This document shows, one piece after another, positions 20,451 through 29,716 of a stretch of DNA of 64,000 bases. The notes beneath the pieces are model-generated. The model saw nothing but the letters and a program-made list of their open reading frames with translations, was not told where the DNA came from and searched no databases. Made by a program: the position numbers and the translations under genes. Position 1 is the stretch's first letter. The number at the start of each line of letters is the position of its first letter. This stretch comes from Croceibacterium salegens (GTDB lineage Bacteria > Pseudomonadota > Alphaproteobacteria > Sphingomonadales > Sphingomonadaceae): assembly GCF_009827435.1 (NCBI RefSeq), contig NZ_WTYM01000058.1, positions 203,779 through 267,778 of the forward strand, read 5' to 3'.

Positions 20451-21342
20451 CTGCCGCTTCCGCCGGGGCATCGGCGATCTCTGCGAAGTCTTCACCGCCC
20501 CCCAGCGAATGGACATAAGCCGCCAGCATCCTGATCGTCACCGGATCGAGACGCCCCTGCCATGCCGGCATTACCCCGTGGCGCGGATGGCGGACCTGCT
20601 GCACCACCTGTGCCTTGGTTCCGCCGTAAAGCCAGATCGCGTCAGCGAGGTCGGGCGCGCCGAATTGGCGCAGGCCCTTGCCGTCGGCACCGTGGCACAC
20701 CGCGCAGTTGTCGGCGAAGACCTGGGCTCCGGCGGCGTTCGCCTGGCCCTTGCCGCTGAGGCTCAGGACGTAGTCGGCGACCTGCGAGACCTGTCCCGGC
20801 TCGAGGATGTCGGCGAAGGCCGGCATCTGGCTGGTGCGGGTGGCGTCGTCGCCCGGCTGGCGGATGCCGTGCTGCAGGGTCTGTTCGATCTCCGGCAGGC
20901 TGCCGCCCCACAGCCAGTCGTCGTCGTTGAGGTTGGGATAGCCCTCGCTGCCCGCCGCGCCCGATCCGTGGCACTGCACGCAGTTGACGAGGAACGCGGC
21001 GCGGCCTCCGGACACCGCCTGACTCATCAGGTCGGGATTGGCCGCAAGTTGCTGGATGTCGAGCCCTGCAATTTGTTGGTGAATGCCGGCCTGCGCTGCG
21101 GCGGCGGCCTTCGTGTCCTTGTCGAGCTGCCCGCGGCTGGTCCAGCCGATCACGCCCTCGGTGCCGTGCGAAAGCAGCGGGATCGCCGGGTAGGCGATGA
21201 CGTAGCCGATGGCGAAGACCACGGTCAGGTAGAAGGTCCACAGCCACCAGCGCGGCAGCGGGGTGTTGAGCTCCTCGATGCCATCCCACTCGTGGCCGAC
21301 GGTCTCGGTGCCGGTCGGCTCGTCGATCCTCTTACTCGCCAT
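20437..21342 (-). CDS. ccoP: cbb3 oxidase subunit III, diheme cytochrome c
   Basis: A 301-residue membrane-anchored diheme cytochrome c passing electrons to CcoN/CcoO. An N-terminal helix (LWTFYLTVVFAIGYVIAYPA) is followed by two class I cytochrome domains with heme sites CVQCH and CAVCH. Met ligand candidates lie in QMPAFADIL and VMPAWQGRL. The ATG overlaps the ccoQ end by 11 bp. It is the third structural subunit in the operon. Confidence 0.97.
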   Translation of the reverse strand: MASKRIDEPTGTETVGHEWDGIEELNTPLPRWWLWTFYLTVVFAIGYVIAYPAIPLLSHGTEGVIGWTSRGQLDKDTKAAAAAQAGIHQQIAGLDIQQLAANPDLMSQAVSGGRAAFLVNCVQCHGSGAAGSEGYPNLNDDDWLWGGSLPEIEQTLQHGIRQPGDDATRTSQMPAFADILEPGQVSQVADYVLSLSGKGQANAAGAQVFADNCAVCHGADGKGLRQFGAPDLADAIWLYGGTKAQVVQQVRHPRHGVMPAWQGRLDPVTIRMLAAYVHSLGGGEDFAEIADAPAEAADEQP

Positions 21343-21505
21343 CGTCGGTGTCCTCGAAGATCATGTTGGCGGCGTCGTGATTGCGGTTGCGGGCGCCGGG
21401 TCGGAACGGCCACAGCACCAGCGCAAGGAAGACCACCACCATCCCGGCGAGCACGTAACTGTCGGCGATGTGGCGCAGGAAATCGTAGGTCGAATGCGTG
21501 CTCAT
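21332..21505 (-). CDS. ccoQ: cbb3 oxidase subunit CcoQ/FixQ
   Basis: A 57-residue single-helix subunit. [19 protein letters not shown] leads into a [17 protein letters not shown] helix ending in the family Trp-Pro-Phe-Arg-Pro-Gly, then an acidic cytoplasmic tail. CcoQ stabilises the CcoN-O-P complex. The ATG overlaps the ccoO stop and the end overlaps ccoP, giving the canonical N-O-Q-P order. Confidence 0.95.
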   Translation of the reverse strand: MSTHSTYDFLRHIADSYVLAGMVVVFLALVLWPFRPGARNRNHDAANMIFEDTDDGE

Positions 21506-22266
21506 CGGCCGGTCTCCTTCGCAAGGTCTTCCTGCGCGGCGGCGGCGTTCACGTCGACCAGCGTGCCGAGCATCTGCAGGTAGGCGACCAGCGCATCCAT
21601 CTCGGTCAGCCGCGCCGGGTCGCCGTCGTAGTCGCGTTGCTGCGCCTTGGGGTACCGGGTGGCGAGGTCGCCGGTATCGGCATCCGGATTGGCCTGCGCC
21701 TTGAGGTCGGCCTGCGCGTTCTTGACGTCCTCTTCGCTGTAGGGGACGCCCACACGCAGCAGTGCCGTGAGGCGCGCGGAGGCGTCTTCGGTCTCGAGCT
21801 CGTTTTCCCTGAGGAAGCCGTACTTCGGCATAACGCTCTCGGGCACGACAGACTGCGGGTCAGTCAGGTGCTGGACGTGCCAGTCGTCGGAATAACGCCC
21901 GCCGACCCGCGCGAGGTCCGGCCCGGTGCGTTTCGAGCCCCACTGGAAGGGATGGTCGTACATGCTCTCGGCGGCGAGGCTGTAGTGGCCGTAGCGCTCG
22001 ACCTCGTCGCGGAACGGGCGGATCATCTGGCTGTGGCAGACGTAGCAGCCCTCGCGCACGTAGATGTCGCGCCCGGCCTGCTCGAGCGGGGTGTAGGGCC
22101 GCATGCCCTCGACCTTCTCGATGGTGTTGTCGATCCAGAACAGCGGGGCGATCTCGACGATGCCGCCGATGGCGACGACGACCAGCGAGAACGCTGCCAT
22201 CAGGGTGACGTTGCGTTCGAGGCGCGCATGGCCGGTGACGGTGGTTTCGACGTCGGGAGTGCTCAT
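21502..22266 (-). CDS. ccoO: cbb3 oxidase subunit II, monoheme cytochrome c
   Basis: A 254-residue membrane-bound cytochrome c. An N-terminal helix ([20 protein letters not shown]) is followed by the heme site CYVCHSQ in the CcoO context [23 protein letters not shown]. This block, and the later [20 protein letters not shown] with its Met ligand, are diagnostic. It transfers electrons from CcoP to CcoN. It begins 12 bp after ccoN and overlaps ccoQ by ATGA. Confidence 0.97.
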   Translation of the reverse strand: MSTPDVETTVTGHARLERNVTLMAAFSLVVVAIGGIVEIAPLFWIDNTIEKVEGMRPYTPLEQAGRDIYVREGCYVCHSQMIRPFRDEVERYGHYSLAAESMYDHPFQWGSKRTGPDLARVGGRYSDDWHVQHLTDPQSVVPESVMPKYGFLRENELETEDASARLTALLRVGVPYSEEDVKNAQADLKAQANPDADTGDLATRYPKAQQRDYDGDPARLTEMDALVAYLQMLGTLVDVNAAAAQEDLAKETGR

Positions 22267-22278
22267 CGTCCTGGGCTC

Positions 22279-23934
22279 CTACTCGGCCGGAACCGCGACG
22301 ATCGGGCGGTCCTTCACTGGGTCGTATACGGGGGTGGACATCGGCGCTTCACTGCGCAGCTTGCCGAGGATCGTGGCCCAGACGTTGACCACCATGACGA
22401 CGGCACCGGCGAGATAGAGCAACCCGCCGAAGGCACGCAGCGCGAACATCGGGTGCAGCGCGGCAACGGTTTCGGCGAAGGAGTTCACGAGGTAGCCGTC
22501 GGCGCCGTATTCGCGCCACATCAGGCCCTGGGTGACGCCCGCCACCCACATGCTCGCGGCGTAGAAGACGATGCCGATCGTCGCGAGCCAGAAGTGCCAG
22601 TTGACCATGCGCAAGCTGTAGAGCCGCTCGCGCTGCCACAGGCGGGGCACGAGGAAATAGACGCAGGCGAAGGTGATCATCCCGTTCCAGCCAAGCGCGC
22701 CGGAATGGACGTGGCCGATGGTCCAGTCGGTGTAGTGCGACAGGCTGTTGACGCTCTTGATCGACAGCATCGGCCCTTCGAACGTGCTCATGCCGTAGAA
22801 GGCGAGCGCCATCACCATCATGCGGATGATCGGGTCGGTGCGGACCTTGTCCCACGCGCCGTTGAGCGTCATCAGCCCGTTGATCATGCCGCCCCAGCTC
22901 GGCATCCACAGCATGATCGAGAAGACCATGCCCAGCGTCTGCGCCCAGTCGGGCAGCGCGGTGTAGAGCAGGTGGTGCGGGCCGGCCCAGATGTAGAGAA
23001 AGATCAGCGACCAGAAGTGGATGATCGACAGGCGGTAGCTGTAGACCGGCCGCTCGGCTTGCTTGGGCACGAAGTAGTACATCATCGCCAGGAACCCGGC
23101 GGTGAGGAAGAAGCCGACCGCGTTGTGGCCGTACCACCACTGCACCAGCGCCCCCTGCACCCCGCCGAACAGTGGGTAGGACTTCGAGCCCAGCAGGCTC
23201 ACCGGCATGTCGAGGTTGTTGACCACGTGGAGCATGGCCACGGTGATGATGAAGGCGAGGTAGAACCAGTTGGCGACGTAGATGTGCGGTTCCGACCGCT
23301 TGAGGATCGTGCCGACGAAGACGGCGAGGTAGGCGAGCCAGACGATCGTCAGCCACCAGTCGACGTACCATTCGGGCTCGGCGTATTCCTTCGACTGCGA
23401 GATGCCGAGCAGATAGCCGGTCGCCGCCAGCGCGATGAACAGCTGGTAGCCCCAGAACACGAACCGGGCGAGCGAGGGGAAGGCGAGCCGCGCGCGGCAG
23501 GTGCGCTGCACCACGTAATAGCTTGTGGCGATCAACGCGTTGCCGCCGAAGGCGAAGATCACCGCGCTGGTGTGCAGCGGGCGGAGGCGGCCGAAGTTGA
23601 GGTAGGGCTCGAGGTTGAGCCAGGGCCAGGTCAGCTGCAAGGCGATGAACAGCCCGGCGAGGAAGCCCGCCATGCCCCAGAAGACCGTGGCGATCACGCC
23701 CCAGCGGATCGGATCGTCATCGTACTTCGAAGGGTCTATCGGCATTCGCAGCACGCCGCGCGCAATGGCCTCGTAATCCGCCTGAGAAACGGTCAGCCAC
23801 AGACACAGTCCCGCCGCGAGGCAGACGATGACCATGTGCGTGGCGAAGCCGGAATCCGCTGCCGTGGCGGCCGCGAGAAGTGTCAGCACCATGATGGCGA
23901 ACCATATCCCGGCGCGCGTGACGACTCGTTCCAT
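22279..23934 (-). CDS. ccoN: cbb3 oxidase catalytic subunit I
   Basis: A 551-residue heme-copper oxidase subunit with about 12-14 helices; it reduces O2 with high affinity at the heme b3-CuB centre. Ligand His residues are visible in [29 protein letters not shown] and [20 protein letters not shown]. The active-site Tyr of cbb3 oxidases is on the helix containing [23 protein letters not shown]. An AGGAGG ribosome site precedes the ATG. It is first in a ten-gene microaerobic respiration operon. An FNR-type box is centred about 60 bp upstream of the start, so induction under low O2 by FnrL is likely. Confidence 0.97.
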   Translation of the reverse strand: MERVVTRAGIWFAIMVLTLLAAATAADSGFATHMVIVCLAAGLCLWLTVSQADYEAIARGVLRMPIDPSKYDDDPIRWGVIATVFWGMAGFLAGLFIALQLTWPWLNLEPYLNFGRLRPLHTSAVIFAFGGNALIATSYYVVQRTCRARLAFPSLARFVFWGYQLFIALAATGYLLGISQSKEYAEPEWYVDWWLTIVWLAYLAVFVGTILKRSEPHIYVANWFYLAFIITVAMLHVVNNLDMPVSLLGSKSYPLFGGVQGALVQWWYGHNAVGFFLTAGFLAMMYYFVPKQAERPVYSYRLSIIHFWSLIFLYIWAGPHHLLYTALPDWAQTLGMVFSIMLWMPSWGGMINGLMTLNGAWDKVRTDPIIRMMVMALAFYGMSTFEGPMLSIKSVNSLSHYTDWTIGHVHSGALGWNGMITFACVYFLVPRLWQRERLYSLRMVNWHFWLATIGIVFYAASMWVAGVTQGLMWREYGADGYLVNSFAETVAALHPMFALRAFGGLLYLAGAVVMVVNVWATILGKLRSEAPMSTPVYDPVKDRPIVAVPAE

Positions 23935-23986
23935 CGGTACCTCCTGTTGTGGCGGAGGCTATGCCTGTGCGAGCGGGCGCTCAACC

Positions 23987-24000
23987 TTGACGTGGGTCAA
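23987..24000 (-). promoter_or_regulatory. FNR/FixK-type box upstream of ccoN
   Basis: TTGAC-GTGG-GTCAA is a symmetric FNR-family half-site pair. It lies 53 bp upstream of the ccoN ATG and 80 bp downstream of the fnrL stop, so it serves the cco operon. Confidence 0.8.
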
Positions 24001-24080
24001 ATATTCGTTGCGCGATCGCGAAATTTTCGTGCGAAAGTTTGGAGGCCGCGCTGCCAGTGCCCACCGGCTTGCGCTCAAGA

Positions 24081-24779
24081 TCAGCCGGCGCTGGCTTCCA
24101 GCGCCTGACGGTCGAGGATTTCGACGGCGCGGCGGTTCGGCAGTCCGATCACCCCATCGCGCTTGAGCCGCGTCATCTGGCGGCTGACGGTCTCGATCGT
24201 CAGGCCGAGGATGTCGCCGATCTGCTGGCGCGAGAACGGCAGGTCGAAGCGGTCGAGCGGTTTGTCGCCCGGCGCCTCGCAGCCCGGTTCGACCAGCCGC
24301 GAGGACATTTCGAGCAGGAAGGTCGCGACCTTCTCCTCGGCGCTCTTGCGGGCGAGCAGCAGCATCCAGTCGCGCGTGCGGTCGAGTTCGGCGAGCGTAC
24401 GGCGAAGCAGTTTCTGTTCGAGCGCCGGGTGCTCACCGGCGAAACGGTCGAAGTCCTTGCGCGCGAAGAGGCAGACGCGGGCATCGGTCAGCGCGGTGAC
24501 CGAGTGGCTGGTGCGCGCACCGAACGGGCGGCCGATGAAGTCCGACGGATAGGCGACGCCGACGATCTGCTCGCGCCCGTCTTCGGTCCCGGTCGAGAGC
24601 TTGAGCATGCCCTCGATCACGTTGGCGACGAGGACCGATTCCTCGCCTTCCCAGATCAGCGCTTCACCCGCTTCGAGATTGCGCCGGCGGCCGATGCCGT
24701 TGAGCGCCTCGACTTCCTTGGAATCGAGAACTGCGCAGATCGCCCGGTTCCGCACAACGCAGGTATCGCAAGAAGACAT
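24081..24779 (-). CDS. fnrL: FnrL-type oxygen-sensing transcription regulator
   Basis: A 232-residue CRP/FNR-family activator. Cysteines C4, C7 and C15 at the extreme N-terminus (C-x2-C-x7-C) plus C103 are the four ligands expected for an O2-labile 4Fe-4S cluster in the alphaproteobacterial FnrL group. A cyclic-nucleotide-binding-like beta-roll is followed by a C-terminal HTH with the recognition segment LGLTIETVSRQMTRLK; the E-x2-S-R pattern recognises TTGAT/C half-sites. It sits upstream of ccoN on the same strand, 146 bp away, with an FNR box between, so it very likely controls that operon and perhaps the DUF6644/ligAB intergenic box at 13303. Confidence 0.93.
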   Translation of the reverse strand: MSSCDTCVVRNRAICAVLDSKEVEALNGIGRRRNLEAGEALIWEGEESVLVANVIEGMLKLSTGTEDGREQIVGVAYPSDFIGRPFGARTSHSVTALTDARVCLFARKDFDRFAGEHPALEQKLLRRTLAELDRTRDWMLLLARKSAEEKVATFLLEMSSRLVEPGCEAPGDKPLDRFDLPFSRQQIGDILGLTIETVSRQMTRLKRDGVIGLPNRRAVEILDRQALEASAG

Positions 24780-24831
24780 TTCGGTTACCTACCAGCAGGC
24801 GGGGACGCCGCAAAGCACGATCGCGGTAGCG

Positions 24832-25563
24832 TCAGCCGAGCGCCGCCAGCGCGTCGAACACTGTCTTGGCGAGCTCGGGCCGGCAGATCAGCAGGTCGGG
24901 CATGTAGGTGTCGCGCTGATTATAGACGAGCGGGCTGGAGTCGATCCGGCTGGCGTGGAGGCCGTGCGCGAGGGCCACGGCGGCAGGCGCACAGCTGTCC
25001 CATTCGAACTGTCCGCCCGAATGCAGGTAGATGTCGGCCTCGCCGCGGACGATGGCCATGGCCTTGGCCCCGGCGCTGCCCATCGGCACCAGCTCCGCGC
25101 CGAGCGCCTCGGCCACCGCGACCGCCTCGGCGGCGGGGCGTGTGCGGCTGACGACCATGCGCAGCTTTTCGGGCGTGGGCGGAACGATGATGGGCGCATC
25201 GGTCCGCAAGACCTCACCGAGGCCGGGCAGGGCGACCGCGCCGATCGTCGGCACGCCATTGATAGCGAGCGCGACGTGCACCGCCCAGTCAGTGCGCTCC
25301 TCGCCGTATTCGCGGGTGCCGTCGACCGGATCGACGATCCACACGCGCTCCTTGCCCAGCCGTTCCTCGGTGTCCTTGCTCTCTTCGGACAGCAGGCCGT
25401 CGTCGGGCCGCTGCGCGCGCAGGGCGTGGACGAGGAACTGGTTCGCCGTCTGGTCGCCCGCCGTGCCGAGCGCCTTTCCTTCGAACATGCCGCTCTCGCG
25501 CACCGCAACCAGGATGCGTCCGGCGGTTTCCGCCAGGTGCGCGGCGAGTTCGGCGTCGTTCAT
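24832..25563 (-). CDS. cysQ: 3'(2'),5'-bisphosphate nucleotidase CysQ
   Basis: A 243-residue Mg-dependent phosphatase of the inositol-monophosphatase fold that converts 3'-phosphoadenosine 5'-phosphate to AMP, clearing the by-product of PAPS use. The metal-binding motif VWIVDPVDGTREY is intact, preceded by the LLSEES loop. The late EFGQFEWD-type block appears as GGQFEWDSCAPAA. The start at 25563 is preceded by AAAGGCAAG. It is encoded just downstream of cysNC with a REP-like repeat in between. The pairing with the sulfate-activation genes supports the CysQ role over an inositol phosphatase. Confidence 0.92.
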   Translation of the reverse strand: MNDAELAAHLAETAGRILVAVRESGMFEGKALGTAGDQTANQFLVHALRAQRPDDGLLSEESKDTEERLGKERVWIVDPVDGTREYGEERTDWAVHVALAINGVPTIGAVALPGLGEVLRTDAPIIVPPTPEKLRMVVSRTRPAAEAVAVAEALGAELVPMGSAGAKAMAIVRGEADIYLHSGGQFEWDSCAPAAVALAHGLHASRIDSSPLVYNQRDTYMPDLLICRPELAKTVFDALAALG

Positions 25564-25574
25564 CACTTGCCTTT

Positions 25575-25665
25575 CGTCATTGCGAGCGGTGAAGCCGCGC
25601 GGCAATCCAGGGCGTCATCACACTGGACTCAGGATTGCTTCGTCGCTGCGCTCCTCGCAATGACG
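25575..25665. repeat. REP-like inverted repeat between cysNC and cysQ
   Basis: Perfect 12-bp terminal inverted repeats CGTCATTGCGAG and CTCGCAATGACG enclose about 67 bp. Inside are the further echoes GGCAATCCAG and GGATTGCTTC. This is the common GCAATGACG-type repetitive extragenic palindrome of sphingomonads. It could act as an mRNA stabiliser or partial terminator between the two cys genes. Confidence 0.75.
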
Positions 25666-25681
25666 AAGCGGAAAAGAAACA

Positions 25682-27598
25682 TCATTTCAGCGGCAGCAAC
25701 TGGTCGACGATGTGCTGCGCGGCCTCCTCGACGCTCATTTCGACCGTGTTGACCACGATATCCGGCTTTTCCGGCACTTCGTAGGGGCTGTCGATCCCGG
25801 TGAAGTTCTTAAGTTCGCCCGAGCGGGCCTTCTTGTACAGCCCCTTTACGTCGCGCGCCTCGGCCACTTCGAGCGGGGTATCGACGAAGATCTCCACGAA
25901 CTCGCCCTCCGGCAGCATGTCGCGCACCATCTGCCGCTCGGCGCGGAACGGACTGATAAAGGCGGTCATGACGATCAGGCCCGCATCGACCATCAGCTTG
26001 GCCACTTCGCCGACGCGGCGGATGTTCTCGATCCGGTCGGCCTCGGTGAAGCCGAGGTCCTTGTTGAGCCCGTGGCGCACGTTGTCGCCGTCGAGCAGGA
26101 AGGTGTGGCGGTTCATCAAGGCGAGCCTCTTCTCGACCTCGTTGGCAATGGTCGACTTGCCCGAGCCGGAAAGGCCGGTGAACCACAGCAGCCTGGGCGT
26201 CTGGTTCTTCATTATCGCGTGGCTCTCGCGGGTCACGTCGGTCGGCTGCCAGTGGACGTTCTGGCTGCGTCGCAGGCTGAAGTTGAGCATCCCGGCGGCG
26301 ACGGTGGCGTTGGTTATCTTGTCGACCAGGATGAAGCCGCCGAGCGTGCGGTTGTCGGTGTAGGGCTCGAACACGATCGGCTTGTCTGTCAGCACTTCGG
26401 CTACGCCGATCTGGTTGAGTTCGAGCGTCTTCGCCGCGAGGTGTTCGAGGCTGTTGACGTCGATCTCGTACTTCGGCGCCTGCACCGTTGCCGAGACGGT
26501 CTGCGTCGCCAGCTTGAGCCAGTAGCTGCGCCCGACGTGGAGCGCCTCGTCGGCCATCCACACTATCGTCGCCTCGAACTGGTCGGCGACCTGCGGCGGG
26601 TTGTCGGATACGGAAATCACGTTGCCGCGCGAGCAGTCGATCTCGTCGGCGAAGGTCAGCGTGAGCGACTGGCCGGCGACTCCCTCGTCGAGCTCGCCGT
26701 CGAAGGTGACGATGCTCTTGACGGTGCTGGTCTTGCCCGAGGGCAGCACGCGCACCGCGTCGCCCGGCTTGATCGATCCGGTGGCGATCAGGCCGGAGAA
26801 GCCGCGGAAGTCGAGGTTGGGGCGGTTGACCCACTGCACCGGCATGCGGAACGGCTTGTTGCGGTCGACCGCCGAACGGACTTCGACCGTCTCGAGGTGA
26901 TCGATGAGGCTTGGGCCTTCGTACCACGGGGTGTTGGCGCTCGGCGCGGTGGTGATATTGTCGCCCTTGAAGCCGGAAATGGGGAGGGCGGTGAAGCTCT
27001 CGATGCCGATTTCCTTGGCGAACCCGGCATAGTCGGCGACGATCTTGTCGAAGACCTCCTGCGAGTAGTCGACGAGGTCCATCTTGTTCACCGCCAGCAC
27101 GATGTTCCGGATGCCGATCAGGTGGCACAGGAAGCTGTGGCGGCGGGTCTGGACGAGCACGCCCTTGCGCGCGTCGATCAGGATCACCGCGAGGTCGGCG
27201 GTCGATGCGCCGGTGACCATGTTGCGGGTGTACTGCTCGTGGCCCGGACAGTCGGCGACGATGAACTTGCGCCTTTCGGTGTTGAAGAAGCGATAAGCGA
27301 CATCGATGGTGATGCCCTGCTCGCGCTCGGCGGCGAGGCCGTCGACCAGCAGCGCGAAGTCGATTTCCTGGCCCTGCGTGCCGACCTTCTTCGAATCGTC
27401 CTCGAGCGCGGCCAGCTGGTCCTCGAAGATCATCTTCGAATCGTAGAGCAGGCGGCCGATCAGCGTGGACTTGCCGTCGTCGACGCTGCCACAGGTGATG
27501 AAGCGCAGCATCGTCTTGTGCTGGTGCTGGTCGAGGTACGCGTCGATGTCCTCGGCGATGAGGGCTTCGGTTTTGTAGATGACGTCCTGGTCGGCCAT
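25682..27598 (-). CDS. cysN: Bifunctional sulfate adenylyltransferase subunit 1 / APS kinase
   Basis: A 638-residue CysN-CysC fusion. Residues 1 to about 450 form the GTPase subunit of ATP sulfurylase: G1 P-loop GSVDDGKST at 37-45, [16 protein letters not shown] as G2, [12 protein letters not shown] as G3 and NKMDLV as G4. The C-terminal ~180 residues are APS kinase with P-loop GLSGSGKST at 475-483, [11 protein letters not shown] and the [10 protein letters not shown] segment. Together with CysD it makes APS and then PAPS from sulfate. The ATG shares one base with the cysD stop. Fusions of this kind are common in alphaproteobacteria. Both active sites look intact. Confidence 0.96.
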   Translation of the reverse strand: MADQDVIYKTEALIAEDIDAYLDQHQHKTMLRFITCGSVDDGKSTLIGRLLYDSKMIFEDQLAALEDDSKKVGTQGQEIDFALLVDGLAAEREQGITIDVAYRFFNTERRKFIVADCPGHEQYTRNMVTGASTADLAVILIDARKGVLVQTRRHSFLCHLIGIRNIVLAVNKMDLVDYSQEVFDKIVADYAGFAKEIGIESFTALPISGFKGDNITTAPSANTPWYEGPSLIDHLETVEVRSAVDRNKPFRMPVQWVNRPNLDFRGFSGLIATGSIKPGDAVRVLPSGKTSTVKSIVTFDGELDEGVAGQSLTLTFADEIDCSRGNVISVSDNPPQVADQFEATIVWMADEALHVGRSYWLKLATQTVSATVQAPKYEIDVNSLEHLAAKTLELNQIGVAEVLTDKPIVFEPYTDNRTLGGFILVDKITNATVAAGMLNFSLRRSQNVHWQPTDVTRESHAIMKNQTPRLLWFTGLSGSGKSTIANEVEKRLALMNRHTFLLDGDNVRHGLNKDLGFTEADRIENIRRVGEVAKLMVDAGLIVMTAFISPFRAERQMVRDMLPEGEFVEIFVDTPLEVAEARDVKGLYKKARSGELKNFTGIDSPYEVPEKPDIVVNTVEMSVEEAAQHIVDQLLPLK

Positions 27599-28518
27599 CA
27601 GAAGTAGCCCTCCTGCTTCTTCTTCTCCATGCCGGCGCCGCCGGCGTCCTTGTCGATCACGCGGCCCTGCCGCTCGCTGGTGGTGGTGAGCAGGGTTTCC
27701 TGCACCACGTCGCTGAGCGTCGCCGCCTCGCTCTCCACCGCACCGGTCAGCGGGAAGCAGCCGAGCGTGCGGAAGCGGACCGAGCGTTCGGTGATGTCCG
27801 GGCGATAGCCGAGCACGCTTTCGAGCCGCTCGATATCGTCGGCCATCAGCAGCTGGCCGTCATGCACGAAGGTCGGTCGCTTGGCGGCGAAGTAGAGCGG
27901 GACGATCTCGATCCCCTCGGCCATGATGTATTGCCAGATGTCGAGTTCGGTCCAGTTGCTGATCGGGAAGATGCGGATGCTCTCCCCCTTGTTCTTCTTG
28001 GCGTTGTAGAGGTTCCACAGCTCGGGGCGCTGGTTCTTCGGGTCCCAGCCGTGGCTGGCGGTGCGGAAGCTGAAGATGCGCTCCTTGGCGCGGCTCTTTT
28101 CCTCGTCGCGCCGGGCGCCGCCGAAGGCCGCGTCAAAACCGTACTTGGTCAACGCCTGCTTGAGCCCCTCGGTCTTCCACATGTCGGTGTGCAGCGGGCC
28201 GTGGTCGAACGGGTTGATCCCGCGCTCCTTGGCCTCCTCGTTGTGGTAGACGAGCAGGTCCATGCCGCTCTCGCGCGCCATCTTGTCGCGCAGCGCGTAC
28301 ATGTCCTTGAACTTCCACGTGGTGTCGACGTGGAGCAGCGGGAAGGGCGGCGGCGAGGGGTAAAAGGCCTTGCGCGCCAGGTGCAGCATGACGGCGCTGT
28401 CCTTGCCGACCGAATAGAGCATCACCGGCTTGTCCGCCTCGGCGACGACTTCGCGCATGATGTGGATCGCCTCGGCTTCGAGGCGCTGGAGGTGAGTCAG
28501 GGTCGCAGTCTCGCTCAT
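27598..28518 (-). CDS. cysD: Sulfate adenylyltransferase subunit 2
   Basis: A 306-residue PP-loop ATPase that adenylylates sulfate with CysN. The [17 protein letters not shown] motif carries the pyrophosphate-binding loop. [12 protein letters not shown] and the [17 protein letters not shown] block are diagnostic, and the C-terminal QEGYF ending is typical. The start is placed at 28518 (MSETAT...); an in-frame ATG at 28530 is possible. It is first gene of the cysD-cysNC operon, divergent from a LuxR-type regulator. A perfect palindrome lies 35 bp upstream of its start, a likely control site. Confidence 0.95.
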   Translation of the reverse strand: MSETATLTHLQRLEAEAIHIMREVVAEADKPVMLYSVGKDSAVMLHLARKAFYPSPPPFPLLHVDTTWKFKDMYALRDKMARESGMDLLVYHNEEAKERGINPFDHGPLHTDMWKTEGLKQALTKYGFDAAFGGARRDEEKSRAKERIFSFRTASHGWDPKNQRPELWNLYNAKKNKGESIRIFPISNWTELDIWQYIMAEGIEIVPLYFAAKRPTFVHDGQLLMADDIERLESVLGYRPDITERSVRFRTLGCFPLTGAVESEAATLSDVVQETLLTTTSERQGRVIDKDAGGAGMEKKKQEGYF

Positions 28519-28552
28519 GGCTCCGGGCATAGTCCTGTCGGTTCGCTATGGA

Positions 28553-28568
28553 CCTCCCATATGGGAGG
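28553..28568. promoter_or_regulatory. Perfect 16-bp palindrome between cysD and the LuxR-type gene
   Basis: CCTCCCATATGGGAGG reads the same on both strands. It lies 34 bp upstream of the cysD start and 16 bp upstream of the regulator start in a 66-bp divergent intergenic region. The symmetry and position suit a dimeric DNA-binding protein controlling both genes. There is no T-tract, so it is not a terminator. Confidence 0.65.
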
Positions 28569-28584
28569 GATTATGGCCTGATAC

Positions 28585-29610
28585 ATGCGCTTTCCGGCCC
28601 TCGGCGAGACAGATCTTCTTGTGCCGCTGCATGACGGGCTGTTCGAGCAGCCGATGTGGCGCACCTTCCTCGCCCGCCTCGCCGCGGTCTGCGAAGTGCC
28701 GTTCGCAGGGCTGGTCCTGACCCCGCCGCACGCCGCGCACGGGCTGGTGCTGGCCCACGGAGATGCCCCCGCCGGTGCGATCGAGGCGGTCGATACGAGC
28801 GGGACGGCGCTGCGCGAGAATCGCAGCTATGCCGCGAGCGAATTCGAGGGCGCCATCGCCGGGGACCTGCGCGCGGTGCGGGTGCGCGAGGAAAGCGGGA
28901 TCGACGCGGTGCTCACGGTCGCAGGGCCCGGCGCATTGCCCGCTGCCGCCGGAAGCCTCCTCGCCGCGCTCGCACCGCACCTGCGCGTCGCCTTGCGCGT
29001 CTTTGCCGCCCTGGAGCGCGAGCGGGCGCGTTCGGTCATGAGCGACGACGCGGTGAGGCGGATGAACTTCGGGTGGATCGCCATCGACGGGAAGTGCCGC
29101 ATCGTCGACCTCGATCCGCAAGCCGAGCGGGTGCTGCAACAGTCGGGCCTCCTGCGCTGCGGCAGCTACGACCGCCTCACCCCTGCCAATCCCGCTGTCG
29201 ACCGCGAACTGACCGCGCTGGCCCGCCGGTTCGCCGCCTCACCCGATGAGCGCCCGCGCGCGATCAACCTCAGCCACGACCCGTGGATCGACCTTCTCGT
29301 CTCCCCGCTCAGGGTCGATACGCTGTCCGGCGGATCGCAGGCGGTCGCGGCCGTTTACCTGCGCGGCGACCGCACCTCGCTCGCCGACCGCCACGAGCAG
29401 CTCGCCGACCTGTTCCAGCTCACCCCGAGCGAAGCGCGGCTCGCCTGGTCGATGGCACAGGGCATGAGCATATCCGAGGCCGCCGCCGCGCATGGCCTGA
29501 CCATCGAGACCGCGCGCAATTACTCGAAAAAGATCTACGCCAAGACCGGCGCGCGCGGGCAGGCCGACCTCGTGCGGCACATCCTGACCAGCGTGCTCGC
29601 CCTCGCCTGA
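28585..29610 (+). CDS. LuxR-family (HTH) transcriptional regulator, divergent from cysD
   Basis: A 341-residue protein whose last ~65 residues form a LuxR/GerE-type HTH: LFQLTPSEARLAWSMAQGMS, then the recognition segment TIETARNYSKKIYAKTG. The N-terminal ~260 residues show no receiver Asp or acyl-homoserine lactone pattern. A PAS-like segment (NFGWIAIDGKCRIVDLDPQA) lies at about residues 155-175 and may sense a ligand. It is transcribed divergently from cysD across a 66-bp gap holding a perfect palindrome, so it is a strong candidate for the local regulator of sulfate activation. No clear ribosome site is visible directly before the ATG. Confidence 0.8.
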   Translation: MRFPALGETDLLVPLHDGLFEQPMWRTFLARLAAVCEVPFAGLVLTPPHAAHGLVLAHGDAPAGAIEAVDTSGTALRENRSYAASEFEGAIAGDLRAVRVREESGIDAVLTVAGPGALPAAAGSLLAALAPHLRVALRVFAALERERARSVMSDDAVRRMNFGWIAIDGKCRIVDLDPQAERVLQQSGLLRCGSYDRLTPANPAVDRELTALARRFAASPDERPRAINLSHDPWIDLLVSPLRVDTLSGGSQAVAAVYLRGDRTSLADRHEQLADLFQLTPSEARLAWSMAQGMSISEAAAAHGLTIETARNYSKKIYAKTGARGQADLVRHILTSVLALA

Positions 29611-29716
29611 CGATACCGATAGGCGTAGGGGGACGTTCGTTCACCGAGGGAGACCTTGCAAAGCGCACCGCGCTCATGCAGGGCGCAAGAAAAATAGTTT
29701 CACCTGAAAGGAGTGC

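Noticed and set aside
20443..24108. A 1221-codon open frame on the plus strand across the whole cco region
   Set aside because: It is antisense to ccoP, ccoQ, ccoO and ccoN, all of which have full family motifs. Its residues are the Arg/Asp/His/Val-rich mix produced by the complement of high-GC3 genes. It has no motifs.
25712..27607. A 631-codon open frame on the plus strand opposite cysNC
   Set aside because: It mirrors a clear CysN-CysC protein; the composition is the antisense type and no domain is seen.
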